NCBI RefSeq assembly: GCF_003955665.1
Contig: NZ_RXHU01000083.1
Location: 3,262-36,620, forward strand
Direction of reading: 5' to 3'
Source of the DNA: Paenibacillus whitsoniae
GTDB taxonomy: Bacteria; Bacillota; Bacilli; Paenibacillales; NBRC-103111
DNA length: 33,359 bases
Under the pieces are notes generated by a model. It was not told the origin of the DNA, ran no database searches, and saw only the letters and a list, made by a program, of their open reading frames with translations. Below, in pieces: positions 7,794-15,965 of this stretch (positions within the stretch are counted from its first letter, which is position 1; each line of letters starts with the position of its first letter). The translations under genes and the position numbers were made by a program.

Positions 7794-8836
7794 TGCACCG
7801 GCTCCTGAATGTACGCCGCAAGCAGCGCAGCCGTATTCACGACGGCATCCATATGAGTTCGTTCCATGCTATGCGACGCATGCACGCCGGGTCCCACCAA
7901 CGCGGCGCGAATATCGCGGCCGCCGCGAAGCGCAGCGGAAGCGTCCGAGCCGTAGCGCGGATAAATATCGACCGCATAGCCGATTTGCAATTTTTCCGCC
8001 AGTTCAACCATGCGCGTCGTCATCTGGTAGTCGTATGGGCCTGACGAGTCCTTGGCGCAAATCGACACATCCAGCTCGCTGCCGCTGAGATCGTCGCCGA
8101 GTGCACCCATATCCACGGCGATAAAGTCCGTGATGTCCTCGGGAATAAACGCCGAGCCGTGGCCGACTTCTTCATAGGTTGAGAAAAAGAACTTCACCGT
8201 ATAAAGCGGTTGAATCCCTTCCTCTTTAATCAGCCGAAGCAGACCAAAAAGCGAAGCAACACTGGCCTTATCGTCCAAGTGGCGCGACTTCACATAGCCG
8301 TTCGCCTTCACCTGCACGCGCGGAGCGAACGAGATGAAATCGCCGACGCGAATGCCGAGCGCCTCTACATCCTTTTTCGACTTGACCAGCTCATCGATCC
8401 GCACTTCCATGTTCGCTTCATCGCGCTTATACTCGCGGGCATCTTCGTACACATGCACGGACGGCCGCGAAGTTAGAATCGTGCCGTCATACACACGCTC
8501 GTCGCGTGTATGAATTTGCACGTATTCGTTTTCAATTGCGCCCATCATAAAACCGCCGAGCGATGTAATCTTCAGTGTGCCGTTGTCTTTGATGGAGCGC
8601 ACCATGGCTCCCAGCGTGTCCAGATGTGCGGAAATCCCGATAACCCGCTCCGAGCGGCTGCCCGGAATCGTCACAATACCGCAGCCTTTATGGGTATACG
8701 TCAGCTCGAAGCCCAGCTTGCTCACTTCATGCCGGACCTTTTGCATAATGTGATGCGTATACCCGGTCGGGCTTGGCGTCCGCAGCAAAAGCTCCAACAT
8801 TTCGGTCATATAGGCTTTGTTTAATTTTTCTTTCAA
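7790..8836 (-). CDS. M42 family metallo-aminopeptidase (YhfE/YsdC-like)
   Basis: The 348-residue cytoplasmic peptidase matches family M42 (glutamyl aminopeptidase / PepA-like, dodecameric in known members). The metal and catalytic residues are recognisable: His71-x-Asp73 (SAHLDT), Asp188 or Asp189 (HLDDKAS), the Glu222-Glu223 pair (TYEEVGHG), Asp242 (AVDMG), and a C-terminal His in VHASHSMERTH. The start is TTG at 8836, with GGGAGG eight bases upstream and no suitable ATG nearby. It is the first gene of the run into yfmR and ykpA. An intrinsic terminator at 8887-8938 isolates it from the Dabb gene upstream, so it should have its own promoter in 8837-8886, though I see no clear one. Confidence 0.88.
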   Translation of the reverse strand: MKEKLNKAYMTEMLELLLRTPSPTGYTHHIMQKVRHEVSKLGFELTYTHKGCGIVTIPGSRSERVIGISAHLDTLGAMVRSIKDNGTLKITSLGGFMMGAIENEYVQIHTRDERVYDGTILTSRPSVHVYEDAREYKRDEANMEVRIDELVKSKKDVEALGIRVGDFISFAPRVQVKANGYVKSRHLDDKASVASLFGLLRLIKEEGIQPLYTVKFFFSTYEEVGHGSAFIPEDITDFIAVDMGALGDDLSGSELDVSICAKDSSGPYDYQMTTRMVELAEKLQIGYAVDIYPRYGSDASAALRGGRDIRAALVGPGVHASHSMERTHMDAVVNTAALLAAYIQEPVQ

Positions 8837-8886
8837 ACGGGATGCCTCCCTTTTCTATAAAAATCATCTTTCGCGCAAACACACAA

Positions 8887-8938
8887 AGAACAGTGCAGCC
8901 GTTAGAAAATTGCTCTTCTAAGGATACTACACTGTTCT
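8887..8938 (-). terminator. Intrinsic terminator after the Dabb gene
   Basis: On the minus strand an outer stem AGAACAGTG/CACTGTTCT and an inner stem TTAGAA/TTCTAA fold into a long hairpin followed by TTTGTGTGTTTG. It lies 22 bases beyond the stop codon of the Dabb gene. Confidence 0.75.
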
Positions 8939-8959
8939 CCTTGGTTTTTCAAACTTCGA

Positions 8960-9250
8960 TTAGCTGATAAAGTCAACACAGAGGGAGGTGCCGTCGAGCA
9001 CTGTCTTCATATGTGCCTTAACGCCCTCATGAACCGGGTGCGTATCGTATACTTTCAAATCGTCCATCGAATCGAATCTCGTAATGAGTGCGATATCGTA
9101 GGAACGCTCCGAGTGGAGCACGTCCGTGCCGACTTCAATCGATCGCAATACCTCGATTTTGCCTTCCATATTCGTCAGCACCGCTTTGGTCGCTTCAATC
9201 GCCTCCGGGCTGCGATCCTTTAATTTAAAAAATACAACATGTGTCAACAT
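8960..9250 (-). CDS. Dabb family protein (stress-responsive alpha/beta barrel)
   Basis: The 96-residue protein begins MLTHVVFFKLKDRSPEAIEA and contains the family's SYDIALITRFDSMDDLKVYDTHPVHEGV segment, which are hallmarks of the dimeric alpha/beta barrel (Dabb) fold. Members are small cytoplasmic proteins of largely unknown role; a few plant and bacterial ones are stress-induced or act as cyclases. The ATG at 9250 has GGAGGG seven bases upstream. It follows yfmM by 12 bases on the same strand and is followed by a strong terminator, so yfmM and this gene form a two-gene unit. The length is typical. Confidence 0.88.
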   Translation of the reverse strand: MLTHVVFFKLKDRSPEAIEATKAVLTNMEGKIEVLRSIEVGTDVLHSERSYDIALITRFDSMDDLKVYDTHPVHEGVKAHMKTVLDGTSLCVDFIS

Positions 9251-9262
9251 ATGAAAACCCTC

Positions 9263-10819
9263 CTATTTTGTAATGGCGGCAGACCAAGCTTCGACATCCC
9301 AAATGCGCGATACCCAGCCTTCGTAAAACTCTGGCTCATGGCAAACCAGCAGGACAGTGCCTTTGTACGCTTTCAGCGCTCGCTGCAGCTCCTCTTTGGC
9401 GATGACGTCCAAGTGATTCGTCGGCTCGTCCATCAGCAGCCAATTGCTTTCCTTCATCAGCATTTTGCATAAGCGGACTTTAGCTTGCTCGCCACCGCTC
9501 AGCATGCTCATGGAACGCGTAATGTGCTCGTTTTTCAAGCCGCATCTGGCGAGTGCGCCGCGCACCTCGTTCTGCGTCATGGATGAGTACTCGTTCCAGA
9601 CGTCCTCAATCGGCGTCAGGCCCGGTGCCTTGACTTCCTGCTCAAAGTAAGCAGGACTCAAATAGTCGCCCAAGTACGTCGTACCGCTGAACGGTTTGAT
9701 TTTGCCCAGAATCGTCTTGAGCAGCGTCGATTTGCCGACACCGTTGCAGCCGACGATCGCAATTTTCTCTCCGCGCTCGATCTGAACGTCCATCTGGGGC
9801 AAGAGCGGCCGATCATAGCCGATTTGGAGCCCACTTGCTTCAAATACAATTCTACCACTCGAGCGCGATTCTTTGAATACAAAAGTCGGTTTCATGGCCG
9901 TTTCCGGCTTGTCGATCCGATCAATTTTCTCCAAATGCTTCTGCCGGCTCTTTGCACGGGTCGACGTCGAGGCTCTGGCTTTGTTACGCGCGATAAAATC
10001 TTCCTGCTGCTTGATATACTCCTGCTGCTTCTCGTACGCTTCCAAATGCTGCGTTTTATTCATGTCCGCCATCTCTAGAAACTTCTCATAGTTCGCGGTA
10101 TAGCGGGTTAATTTCGTAAATTCGAGATGATAGATGACGTTCACAACTTCATTCATAAATTCCGTATCGTGGGAAATCAGCATGAATGCATACGGGTATT
10201 CTTTCAAATACTGCTTGAGCCATTCGATATGCTCGACATCCAGGTAGTTGGTCGGCTCGTCAAGCAGCAGCACCTGTGGCTTTTCCAATAAAAGCTTGGC
10301 AAGCAGCACCTTCGTCCGCTGTCCTCCGCTGAGCGAAGTCACGTCGCGATCGAGCCCAATGGCGTTCAAGCCAAGCCCGTTGCCCATTTCTTCCACTTTC
10401 ACGTCCAGCATATAAAAATCGCCGATGTCCAGACGCTCCTGAATTTCGCCCATCTGATCGAGCAGCGTTTCCAGCTCCTCCGGCGAAGCATCGCCCATGC
10501 GGTCGGTAATCGCCATCATACGCTTCTCTTCTTCATACAGCGGCAGGAACGCATCCCGCAAAATATCGCGGATCGTCTTCCCCGCCTCCAGCACGGAATG
10601 CTGGTCCAAATAACCGTAATGCACACGCGGTGTCCACTCGACTTTGCCCGTATCTTTGAGCAGCTTGCCTGTCAATATATTCATGAGCGTAGACTTCCCT
10701 ACGCCGTTGGCTCCTACGATGCCGACATGCTCTCCCGCCAACAGGCGAAAAGAAACATTTTTAAATAACGTGCGATCCCCAAAACTATGGCTGAGCGCAT
10801 CAACCGTCAAAAGACTCAT
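9263..10819 (-). CDS. yfmM: ABC-F family ATPase, YfmM type
   Basis: This 518-residue protein is the third ABC-F ATPase in the window. The first Walker A is GANGVGKST at residues 36-44 and the second is GCNGVGKST. Signatures are LSGGQRTK and LSGGEQAK, and the DEPTN boxes are DEPTNYLDVEH and DEPTNHLDVIA. The linker contains a Lys/Arg-rich tract (ARASTSTRAKSRQK) expected to reach toward the ribosome. I chose the ATG at 10819; an in-frame TTG at 10831 sits one base from the GGGAG and is too close to be used. It is similar in size and order of motifs to B. subtilis YfmM. A TATAAT box lies about 60 bases upstream (10877-10882). Confidence 0.9.
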   Translation of the reverse strand: MSLLTVDALSHSFGDRTLFKNVSFRLLAGEHVGIVGANGVGKSTLMNILTGKLLKDTGKVEWTPRVHYGYLDQHSVLEAGKTIRDILRDAFLPLYEEEKRMMAITDRMGDASPEELETLLDQMGEIQERLDIGDFYMLDVKVEEMGNGLGLNAIGLDRDVTSLSGGQRTKVLLAKLLLEKPQVLLLDEPTNYLDVEHIEWLKQYLKEYPYAFMLISHDTEFMNEVVNVIYHLEFTKLTRYTANYEKFLEMADMNKTQHLEAYEKQQEYIKQQEDFIARNKARASTSTRAKSRQKHLEKIDRIDKPETAMKPTFVFKESRSSGRIVFEASGLQIGYDRPLLPQMDVQIERGEKIAIVGCNGVGKSTLLKTILGKIKPFSGTTYLGDYLSPAYFEQEVKAPGLTPIEDVWNEYSSMTQNEVRGALARCGLKNEHITRSMSMLSGGEQAKVRLCKMLMKESNWLLMDEPTNHLDVIAKEELQRALKAYKGTVLLVCHEPEFYEGWVSRIWDVEAWSAAITK

Positions 10820-10876
10820 TCTATCAAACAAGCTCCCGTCTCATTCAAACTGCACGCAAATTGCATGCGACTCCTT

Positions 10877-10882
10877 ATTATA
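10877..10882 (-). promoter_or_regulatory. Possible -10 box for yfmM
   Basis: A perfect TATAAT lies on the minus strand between the end of the FHA gene and yfmM, but no good -35 box is found 16-18 bases upstream. An imperfect inverted repeat (TGCACGCAA / TTGCATGCG, 10851-10869) lies just downstream of it. Confidence 0.35.
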
Positions 10883-10912
10883 TCACCCCCGGCGCATAAG
10901 AGGAAATGTTCT

Positions 10913-12439
10913 TTATGACGAAACCCGAAATGTTAGCTCGACTGAAACGAGACGAATTACATCCCCCTCCTGCAGTGGATACGGCTGATAAGCGACCAAC
11001 GGCTTTCCGTTCATCTGCGTCCCGTTTGTTGAGCCCGTATCTTTAATCGCCACTTGCCCCTCCTCGTTCCGGACGATTTCTGCGTGAAGCCGTGAAATGC
11101 CTGATGCGTCCAGTATCAGACCTACCGCAGATTTGGCCTCCCCGCGTCCGATCATAAAAGGGAAAGAACTCACCTCTACGGACAACGACTTGCCGTCCAA
11201 AACGTAATCCAATCGCGGTCCTTTCGTTTGCCTGCTCATCCCGCCAAGAAAGACCGTCGCTTGCATACTCCCGCCTTGCCCAAGCATGGTCGTATGAAGC
11301 GGAAGATCGCGGTAATAATCCTCTACATTCATTGGAGCTCGAGAAAGAGAAGCTTCGCTTCCATCTTGATATCCTGTTGCTGCTCCATGCGGCGACGGCA
11401 CCTGGCGCTCTGCAGGCGTCTCTTTAGCCAGCTTCGGGAAACCGCGAACATGTACGATGAGCGCCAGGACGGCGGACAGAATGGTGCAGCCTGCCGCAAA
11501 TTGAAGCTGACTCGTGCCTCGCTGATCCAAGAATTGGCTCCACACGTATGCACAGACGATCAGCAGCGCGCCAGTCCACAACCAACGAGCTCGGCTGCTC
11601 AGCGGCGTAAATAGAAGCTGCCATTTGGCGTCACCGGTTGCCACGTTCGGCAATAAGAGCTCTCTCGGATGTTTGGACTGTCGAACAGGTCCGGGCAGGG
11701 TGCTAGCGTACAAATCCGAGACAGAACCCATTGACACATCACGATTCATGAATGCTGATCTTTCCTCCATGCTGGACTGCGCGCCTCCCCCTGCCTGGTC
11801 GGGAGCAGCGGCAACAGATCCGTCTCCACCCCGGAGAGTAGCTTCGCCAGGTTTGCCGTTAAGCTCACTTAATGCATCGCGCAGCGTCTTTAAACTCGTC
11901 TCAGTGCCATGTTTTTCTATCCAAATCTCAAATGCAGCCCGGTCATGCGCGTCCACATACTGCGCAAGCCGCCGAAAAAAGTCCATGGCCGTGTCACTTC
12001 CTTGCGCCGAAGTATCACCATTTATTTCTGATTCCGCTATCGGCACGTACGTCAAATAGACGTCTGACCATTCTTTTCCCACGAACATGAAGTGTTCATT
12101 CAGCACAAATTTCGCTTCATCCAACATATAGTTAGCGCTCTCCAGCAAGGCTGTACATATCGAGGCCATCAGCTTGCTCACTTGCTGCAAAGACAACTCC
12201 TCCACTTGGACCCATGAGGCCAGCATGCGTTTTGAAGTCAGCTCGTAGTAAAGGCGGATGCAATGATCCACTTCCTGAATGCGGCAAGGCAGCAGAAACG
12301 GTGCTGGACTCGCTTCAAGCATCTTGACCTGCAAAGTGTCCAGATCGGACCATTTCAGACCTTCCTCCTTATACAGCTCCATACTATGGCCATACTGGCC
12401 GCTAAATTGCACCTGTAATCCATAAACGGATTGCAGCAT
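10913..12439 (-). CDS. Membrane-anchored FHA-domain protein ending the Tad operon
   Basis: The 508-residue protein has an N-terminal cytoplasmic domain (about 1-180) that I recall as DUF6382, then a disordered linker, two membrane helices (about 286-304 and 312-331), a second flexible linker, and a C-terminal FHA domain (about 410-508). The FHA phosphothreonine-binding residues are intact: Gly431-Arg432 (MIGRGE), Ser449-Arg450-x-His452 (SRLHAEI) and Asn472-Gly473 (STNGTQMNG). The linker holds two similar Thr motifs, TTMLGQGG (383-390) and ATVFLGG (394-400). The ATG at 12439 has GAGGTG seven bases upstream. Gene order makes it part of the Tad operon, and it probably receives a phosphothreonine signal near the pilus machine. 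Confidence 0.88.
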   Translation of the reverse strand: MLQSVYGLQVQFSGQYGHSMELYKEEGLKWSDLDTLQVKMLEASPAPFLLPCRIQEVDHCIRLYYELTSKRMLASWVQVEELSLQQVSKLMASICTALLESANYMLDEAKFVLNEHFMFVGKEWSDVYLTYVPIAESEINGDTSAQGSDTAMDFFRRLAQYVDAHDRAAFEIWIEKHGTETSLKTLRDALSELNGKPGEATLRGGDGSVAAAPDQAGGGAQSSMEERSAFMNRDVSMGSVSDLYASTLPGPVRQSKHPRELLLPNVATGDAKWQLLFTPLSSRARWLWTGALLIVCAYVWSQFLDQRGTSQLQFAAGCTILSAVLALIVHVRGFPKLAKETPAERQVPSPHGAATGYQDGSEASLSRAPMNVEDYYRDLPLHTTMLGQGGSMQATVFLGGMSRQTKGPRLDYVLDGKSLSVEVSSFPFMIGRGEAKSAVGLILDASGISRLHAEIVRNEEGQVAIKDTGSTNGTQMNGKPLVAYQPYPLQEGDVIRLVSVELTFRVSS

Positions 12440-12454
12440 CCTTCGTCACCTCAT

Positions 12455-12952
12455 CTATACGAACGAATAATACCAAGCCATTGCCACACCGGGAACAACG
12501 GCGTACATAAAAGGAAATTTCAGATTCGGCTGCTCTTGCAATTCGAATAGCCCCTCTATGCGTCTAAGCGCAATAAAGGTGAACAGCCATCCGGTCAGCC
12601 GAGCGCTTGTCGCCCGTACTTTTCTGCGGACGATGAGGACAATAGCGCCGATGACACCCGCACAACAAATCGCATACACCCCCGTTTGCAGGACAAATCC
12701 CGTCCCCATCATCGCTCCGATCGCCGCAAACAGCTTCACATCCCCTGCGCCCAAAGCGCCAATGAGATAGAGCAGCAGCATCGCCATAAACCCTGTCAAG
12801 CTGCCGGTCACGGCGTACCCGATGCCGCTCCATCCCTCTGTCGCTCCGTGATAACCAACGCCCATGAGGGTCCCCATCATTGTCAAGACATTCGGAATGA
12901 TCGCTTTACTGGCATCCAGCACAAACGCAATTCCAATAATCAAAAAAAGCAT
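12455..12952 (-). CDS. tadV: A24 prepilin peptidase (CpaA/TadV-like)
   Basis: The 165-residue integral membrane aspartic peptidase should cleave the Flp1 prepilin and the TadE-like pseudopilins at the inner face of the membrane. Counting from the ATG at 12952, the catalytic aspartates are Asp13 (in VLDASKAIIPN) and Asp71 (in GAGDVKLF), both in the family's expected contexts. There are about five or six hydrophobic segments. The small size, without the N-methylation domain, is typical of CpaA/TadV. The start could also be GTG at 12964, which has GGGAGGG upstream. A longer form from 13009 would overlap the previous gene and lacks a ribosome binding site. It is the ninth gene of the operon. Confidence 0.88.
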   Translation of the reverse strand: MLFLIIGIAFVLDASKAIIPNVLTMMGTLMGVGYHGATEGWSGIGYAVTGSLTGFMAMLLLYLIGALGAGDVKLFAAIGAMMGTGFVLQTGVYAICCAGVIGAIVLIVRRKVRATSARLTGWLFTFIALRRIEGLFELQEQPNLKFPFMYAVVPGVAMAWYYSFV

Positions 12953-12987
12953 GATATGAACCACCCTATTCCCTCCCCCGCTATTTT

Positions 12988-13659
12988 CTAGCCCGATGCC
13001 CCGATCCATGTGCGTTCCATCGCTTTCTTGCGTAAAACGACGGTCCGGCTCATAAAAGGAATTGGCAGTCGGTACGCAAGCTGCGCTTCAATGACGAAGT
13101 TGGCATTCCCAGCTTGCGTCAAACTCGGGAGCTGCACATCCGTCACACGAAAGTTTGCTTTATCAACCAAAGCCTCGCTACAAAACCCATAAACAATCGG
13201 TGTAAACGCCGCCAGCATCCGCGATTTCACTTGTTCATCCACGAAATCGTCCCATTCTCCTTGAAGCGCAGCTTCACCAGTCTCCCTTTTCTCCTTCTCC
13301 CAACGCACAAGCTCCAGCACCGCATCCGGAATATAGGCTGCATAATCGTCTGCAAGCGACTCCGCAGAAGTCACTCCGTTTCTCGCCGCCTCCACTTTGT
13401 CAATGGCGCTTTGAATGGCCGACGCAGCGCTGCTTTGATTCCATTTCTCGGCCGCCTCCTGAGCGAGCAGCCTGACCGGATATACTTGTCCTGCAATCGT
13501 TTTTGTCGCTTCAGAGACGCCGGCATTCAGCGCCATTTCCAGCAACGCCAATTGCACACAGACGACCAGCCCCATGACAAACGCAAGAAAAAACGGTAAA
13601 ATCAGCGCCGCTTCCAGCACAATTCCGCCGGAGCGCTCTTTCATTAACTTTGTAAGCAA
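12988..13659 (-). CDS. TadE-like pseudopilin (second)
   Basis: This 223-residue protein has a single N-terminal membrane helix with a TadE/pseudopilin-like motif, G-GIVLEAALILPFFLAFVMG, in which Glu sits five residues after the presumed Gly cleavage site, as in type IV pilins. The remainder is an extracytoplasmic domain with a helical stretch and one cysteine (YGFCSEAL). The start is probably TTG at 13659, preceded by GGGGGAG at workable spacing; the in-frame ATG at 13644 has no ribosome binding site at the right distance. It lies 33 bases after the large TadG-like gene. Minor TadE-type proteins are needed for Tad pilus assembly, likely as a tip or initiation complex. Confidence 0.8.
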   Translation of the reverse strand: MLTKLMKERSGGIVLEAALILPFFLAFVMGLVVCVQLALLEMALNAGVSEATKTIAGQVYPVRLLAQEAAEKWNQSSAASAIQSAIDKVEAARNGVTSAESLADDYAAYIPDAVLELVRWEKEKRETGEAALQGEWDDFVDEQVKSRMLAAFTPIVYGFCSEALVDKANFRVTDVQLPSLTQAGNANFVIEAQLAYRLPIPFMSRTVVLRKKAMERTWIGASG

Positions 13660-13692
13660 CCCGCTCCCCCTTTCGGCGCTATGAGGTCGAGT

Positions 13693-15951
13693 TCAATAAG
13701 AAACGACCGTTGACGTGTGAAATTGGCAGCTAGATCCTTGAACTTTGCAGGTTAAAAGACCTGAGCCATCCAGCAGCTTCATAACCTGCGGAATGAACCA
13801 CAGCCGGAGCTCGCTGACGGCATTCGCTTGCAGATAGGTCGTCGTCTGCGTCAAATCAACTCCGCTGTTCAGCTCGATCAGCGACTGCATTCTGGCAAGC
13901 AGCTTGCTGTTGTTGCTGTGCAGCATCATGAAAATACGCAGATAATCTTTATACGTCAGCGTCAGCACTTTACCGCCCAGCTTGGCTGACAATTCTACCG
14001 GTTCTCCTTTCACGAGTTGGCTCATGTCCTGATACGCTTTCACCGCGCCTTCGGCTGCCGCCGCTAACAGAACAAGCATCGGCGAACCGATATTCAGCAG
14101 TTCCTTATTCGGATCCATTAGCGCTTCCAGCGTCCGCACCGCCGTCCGGAATGCGAACATTTCGCCATACGCCGACGCGATATTGGCCGTGCAGGAAGAG
14201 AAGCCGTAGAGCAAATACTCAGCCTCCTGAGCTGCCAAGGCGTGCGCGGAAGGATCCGTCAGCGCATTCGCTCTTTTTACCTCACCGGTACGATCCTTCT
14301 CCAGCCCGTAAGTTCTATAATTAAACTTGGTCAGCCCATATTCGTTCAAGTAAAGCTCGTCACGAACGACAGCCGCCGCTTGATTGAATGCTTCGAGCAG
14401 GCTCATGGCGTGCAGGGCGAATGGTTCGGCTTTCTCCGTCTCCACCGGTATTTCACTGCCGATCGAAGCCGTTTGACGATTTACCGTCATGTATTTCTGA
14501 AAAAAGCCTACCTCCTGCCCTTCGCCCTGCAACCTGTCGTAAAGGCGGTCATCTCCATCTGCTGCCCCCGTAATAGAGCAGCCGCCGACCGCCTGCTTGG
14601 CTTCATCAAGCACGTTTTGAATCTTGCTGCGCTGATCCTTCTTCTGACTTTGGGCCGCCTCGTTCGCGCCAATTCTGGCTTGCTCCATGGGCTGCTGCTT
14701 CACATAGAAGCTCGTTGCTGCGTTGTCATAAGCATCATTCGCCTGACTCGCTTCCGCTGTCTTATCCCTAGTAAACAAATAAGCATTTGCCAATTTAGCT
14801 TCGAACGCGGCAAACAGCGCCGTCATCCCGGCAATCCCCGTCTGATATTCGTAAAAATACGACTCCCCCAGGACTGCAACATGAGAAAAAACGTCATTGG
14901 CTGGATTTGCCGGAGCTTGTCCGGCAGCGCCTACTTTGGATCGTATGTCTTCGTTAATCGTCTTGGCTTCCCTGAGCAGCCCCTCGACTTCTTGCTGGAA
15001 TTGCTGAACGATTTTGACCTGGTTGCTTGCTTCGAGCTTCGTTGCCGCCAGCAGTGCCGCATACGTCACAATATCTTGAAGCAGTTGCTCCAGCTCGTTC
15101 ACTTTTTGCGAAAGCTGGCTTACCTGATTCGCGAGCGCTTGTTTGGAAGCTGCGAGTGACTGAATGCCGGCAGCGGCAGCTTCACCTGCACGAGCAAGTG
15201 AAGCGATCGATGCATCAATGTCGCGCATAGCTGCATAGAGCGATTCCAGCTGCGATCTGACATTCGCAATTTCACTTCGCACTTCATCGGCGGTATGCAG
15301 GCCAATGCGCGCTGCCAGCGCATCAAGCTCGGCGATTCTTTTTGTATAATCAGAGTGATACCCGACAAGCTTTTTGTATAGCTTTTCCGATGTGTCCCAA
15401 GCTTCGTCTAACTTCTGCTCTCGCGCTTCGATTCTCTTCTCGATCTCTGCCGCTTGTTGAGTGAAACCCGAACCGAACCGGAACGGTTCCGTCATGCCTT
15501 GCTTCGTAAATTTATCTGCGATTTCAAGCGTGAACTCGATCGGCGCCTTGATTTTCATGTCTTCCAACACTTGCTGCTTGAAAACGACATGGCTGGACAG
15601 CGCATACACCGGCGTCAACCTCAGCGTGCCATCTACAGGCTTCGTATCTGCCCAATGAAGTCTCGATGCGGTAACGGCACCAGATAAATTATTCGTAAAC
15701 ATCTCCTCAAAAATCGCCTGGGATTCCGGTTGAGGCTGTGCGACGGCATATAGACCGTACTGATGTAGCTTCGGATCGAAAGCCGACAGCACGGACCTGG
15801 CTGCTGCATCAACCGCCATTTGCGACTCTTGGCCCGCCGTTTGTATTCTCGCGAAATCAATCAGCACGGCTTGAAAAATGAAAATTGGAACGATAATCAA
15901 GATGAGATACACCGATACCGACCCGTGAGTGGAATAAAGAAAACGCCTCAA
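13693..15951 (-). CDS. Large TadG-like membrane-anchored coiled-coil protein (752 aa)
   Basis: The protein starts with one membrane helix (GSVSVYLILIIVPIFIFQAV) and continues as a long extracytoplasmic domain with extended coiled coil at roughly residues 170-340, a second helical stretch near 375-450, and a globular C-terminus ending in a Cys pair (LLTCKVQGSSCQF). The N-terminus resembles TadE/TadG, but position 5 after the presumed Gly is Tyr instead of Glu, so processing by the prepilin peptidase is doubtful. I recall similar Firmicute proteins as DUF5702. The start is TTG at 15951 with AAGGGGAG five bases upstream. It lies between two TadE-like genes and probably forms a surface or scaffold part of the pilus. 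Confidence 0.8.
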   Translation of the reverse strand: MRRFLYSTHGSVSVYLILIIVPIFIFQAVLIDFARIQTAGQESQMAVDAAARSVLSAFDPKLHQYGLYAVAQPQPESQAIFEEMFTNNLSGAVTASRLHWADTKPVDGTLRLTPVYALSSHVVFKQQVLEDMKIKAPIEFTLEIADKFTKQGMTEPFRFGSGFTQQAAEIEKRIEAREQKLDEAWDTSEKLYKKLVGYHSDYTKRIAELDALAARIGLHTADEVRSEIANVRSQLESLYAAMRDIDASIASLARAGEAAAAGIQSLAASKQALANQVSQLSQKVNELEQLLQDIVTYAALLAATKLEASNQVKIVQQFQQEVEGLLREAKTINEDIRSKVGAAGQAPANPANDVFSHVAVLGESYFYEYQTGIAGMTALFAAFEAKLANAYLFTRDKTAEASQANDAYDNAATSFYVKQQPMEQARIGANEAAQSQKKDQRSKIQNVLDEAKQAVGGCSITGAADGDDRLYDRLQGEGQEVGFFQKYMTVNRQTASIGSEIPVETEKAEPFALHAMSLLEAFNQAAAVVRDELYLNEYGLTKFNYRTYGLEKDRTGEVKRANALTDPSAHALAAQEAEYLLYGFSSCTANIASAYGEMFAFRTAVRTLEALMDPNKELLNIGSPMLVLLAAAAEGAVKAYQDMSQLVKGEPVELSAKLGGKVLTLTYKDYLRIFMMLHSNNSKLLARMQSLIELNSGVDLTQTTTYLQANAVSELRLWFIPQVMKLLDGSGLLTCKVQGSSCQFHTSTVVSY

Positions 15952-15965
15952 AGGTTCTCCCCTTT

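Noticed and set aside
10851..10869. Imperfect inverted repeat TGCACGCAA/TTGCATGCG upstream of yfmM
   Set aside because: Two of nine positions mismatch and there is no second copy; kept only as a note under the -10 box.
14242..15159. Plus-strand 305-aa open frame
   Set aside because: It is antisense to the 752-aa TadG-like gene; composition is that of a shadow frame and no start signal is present.
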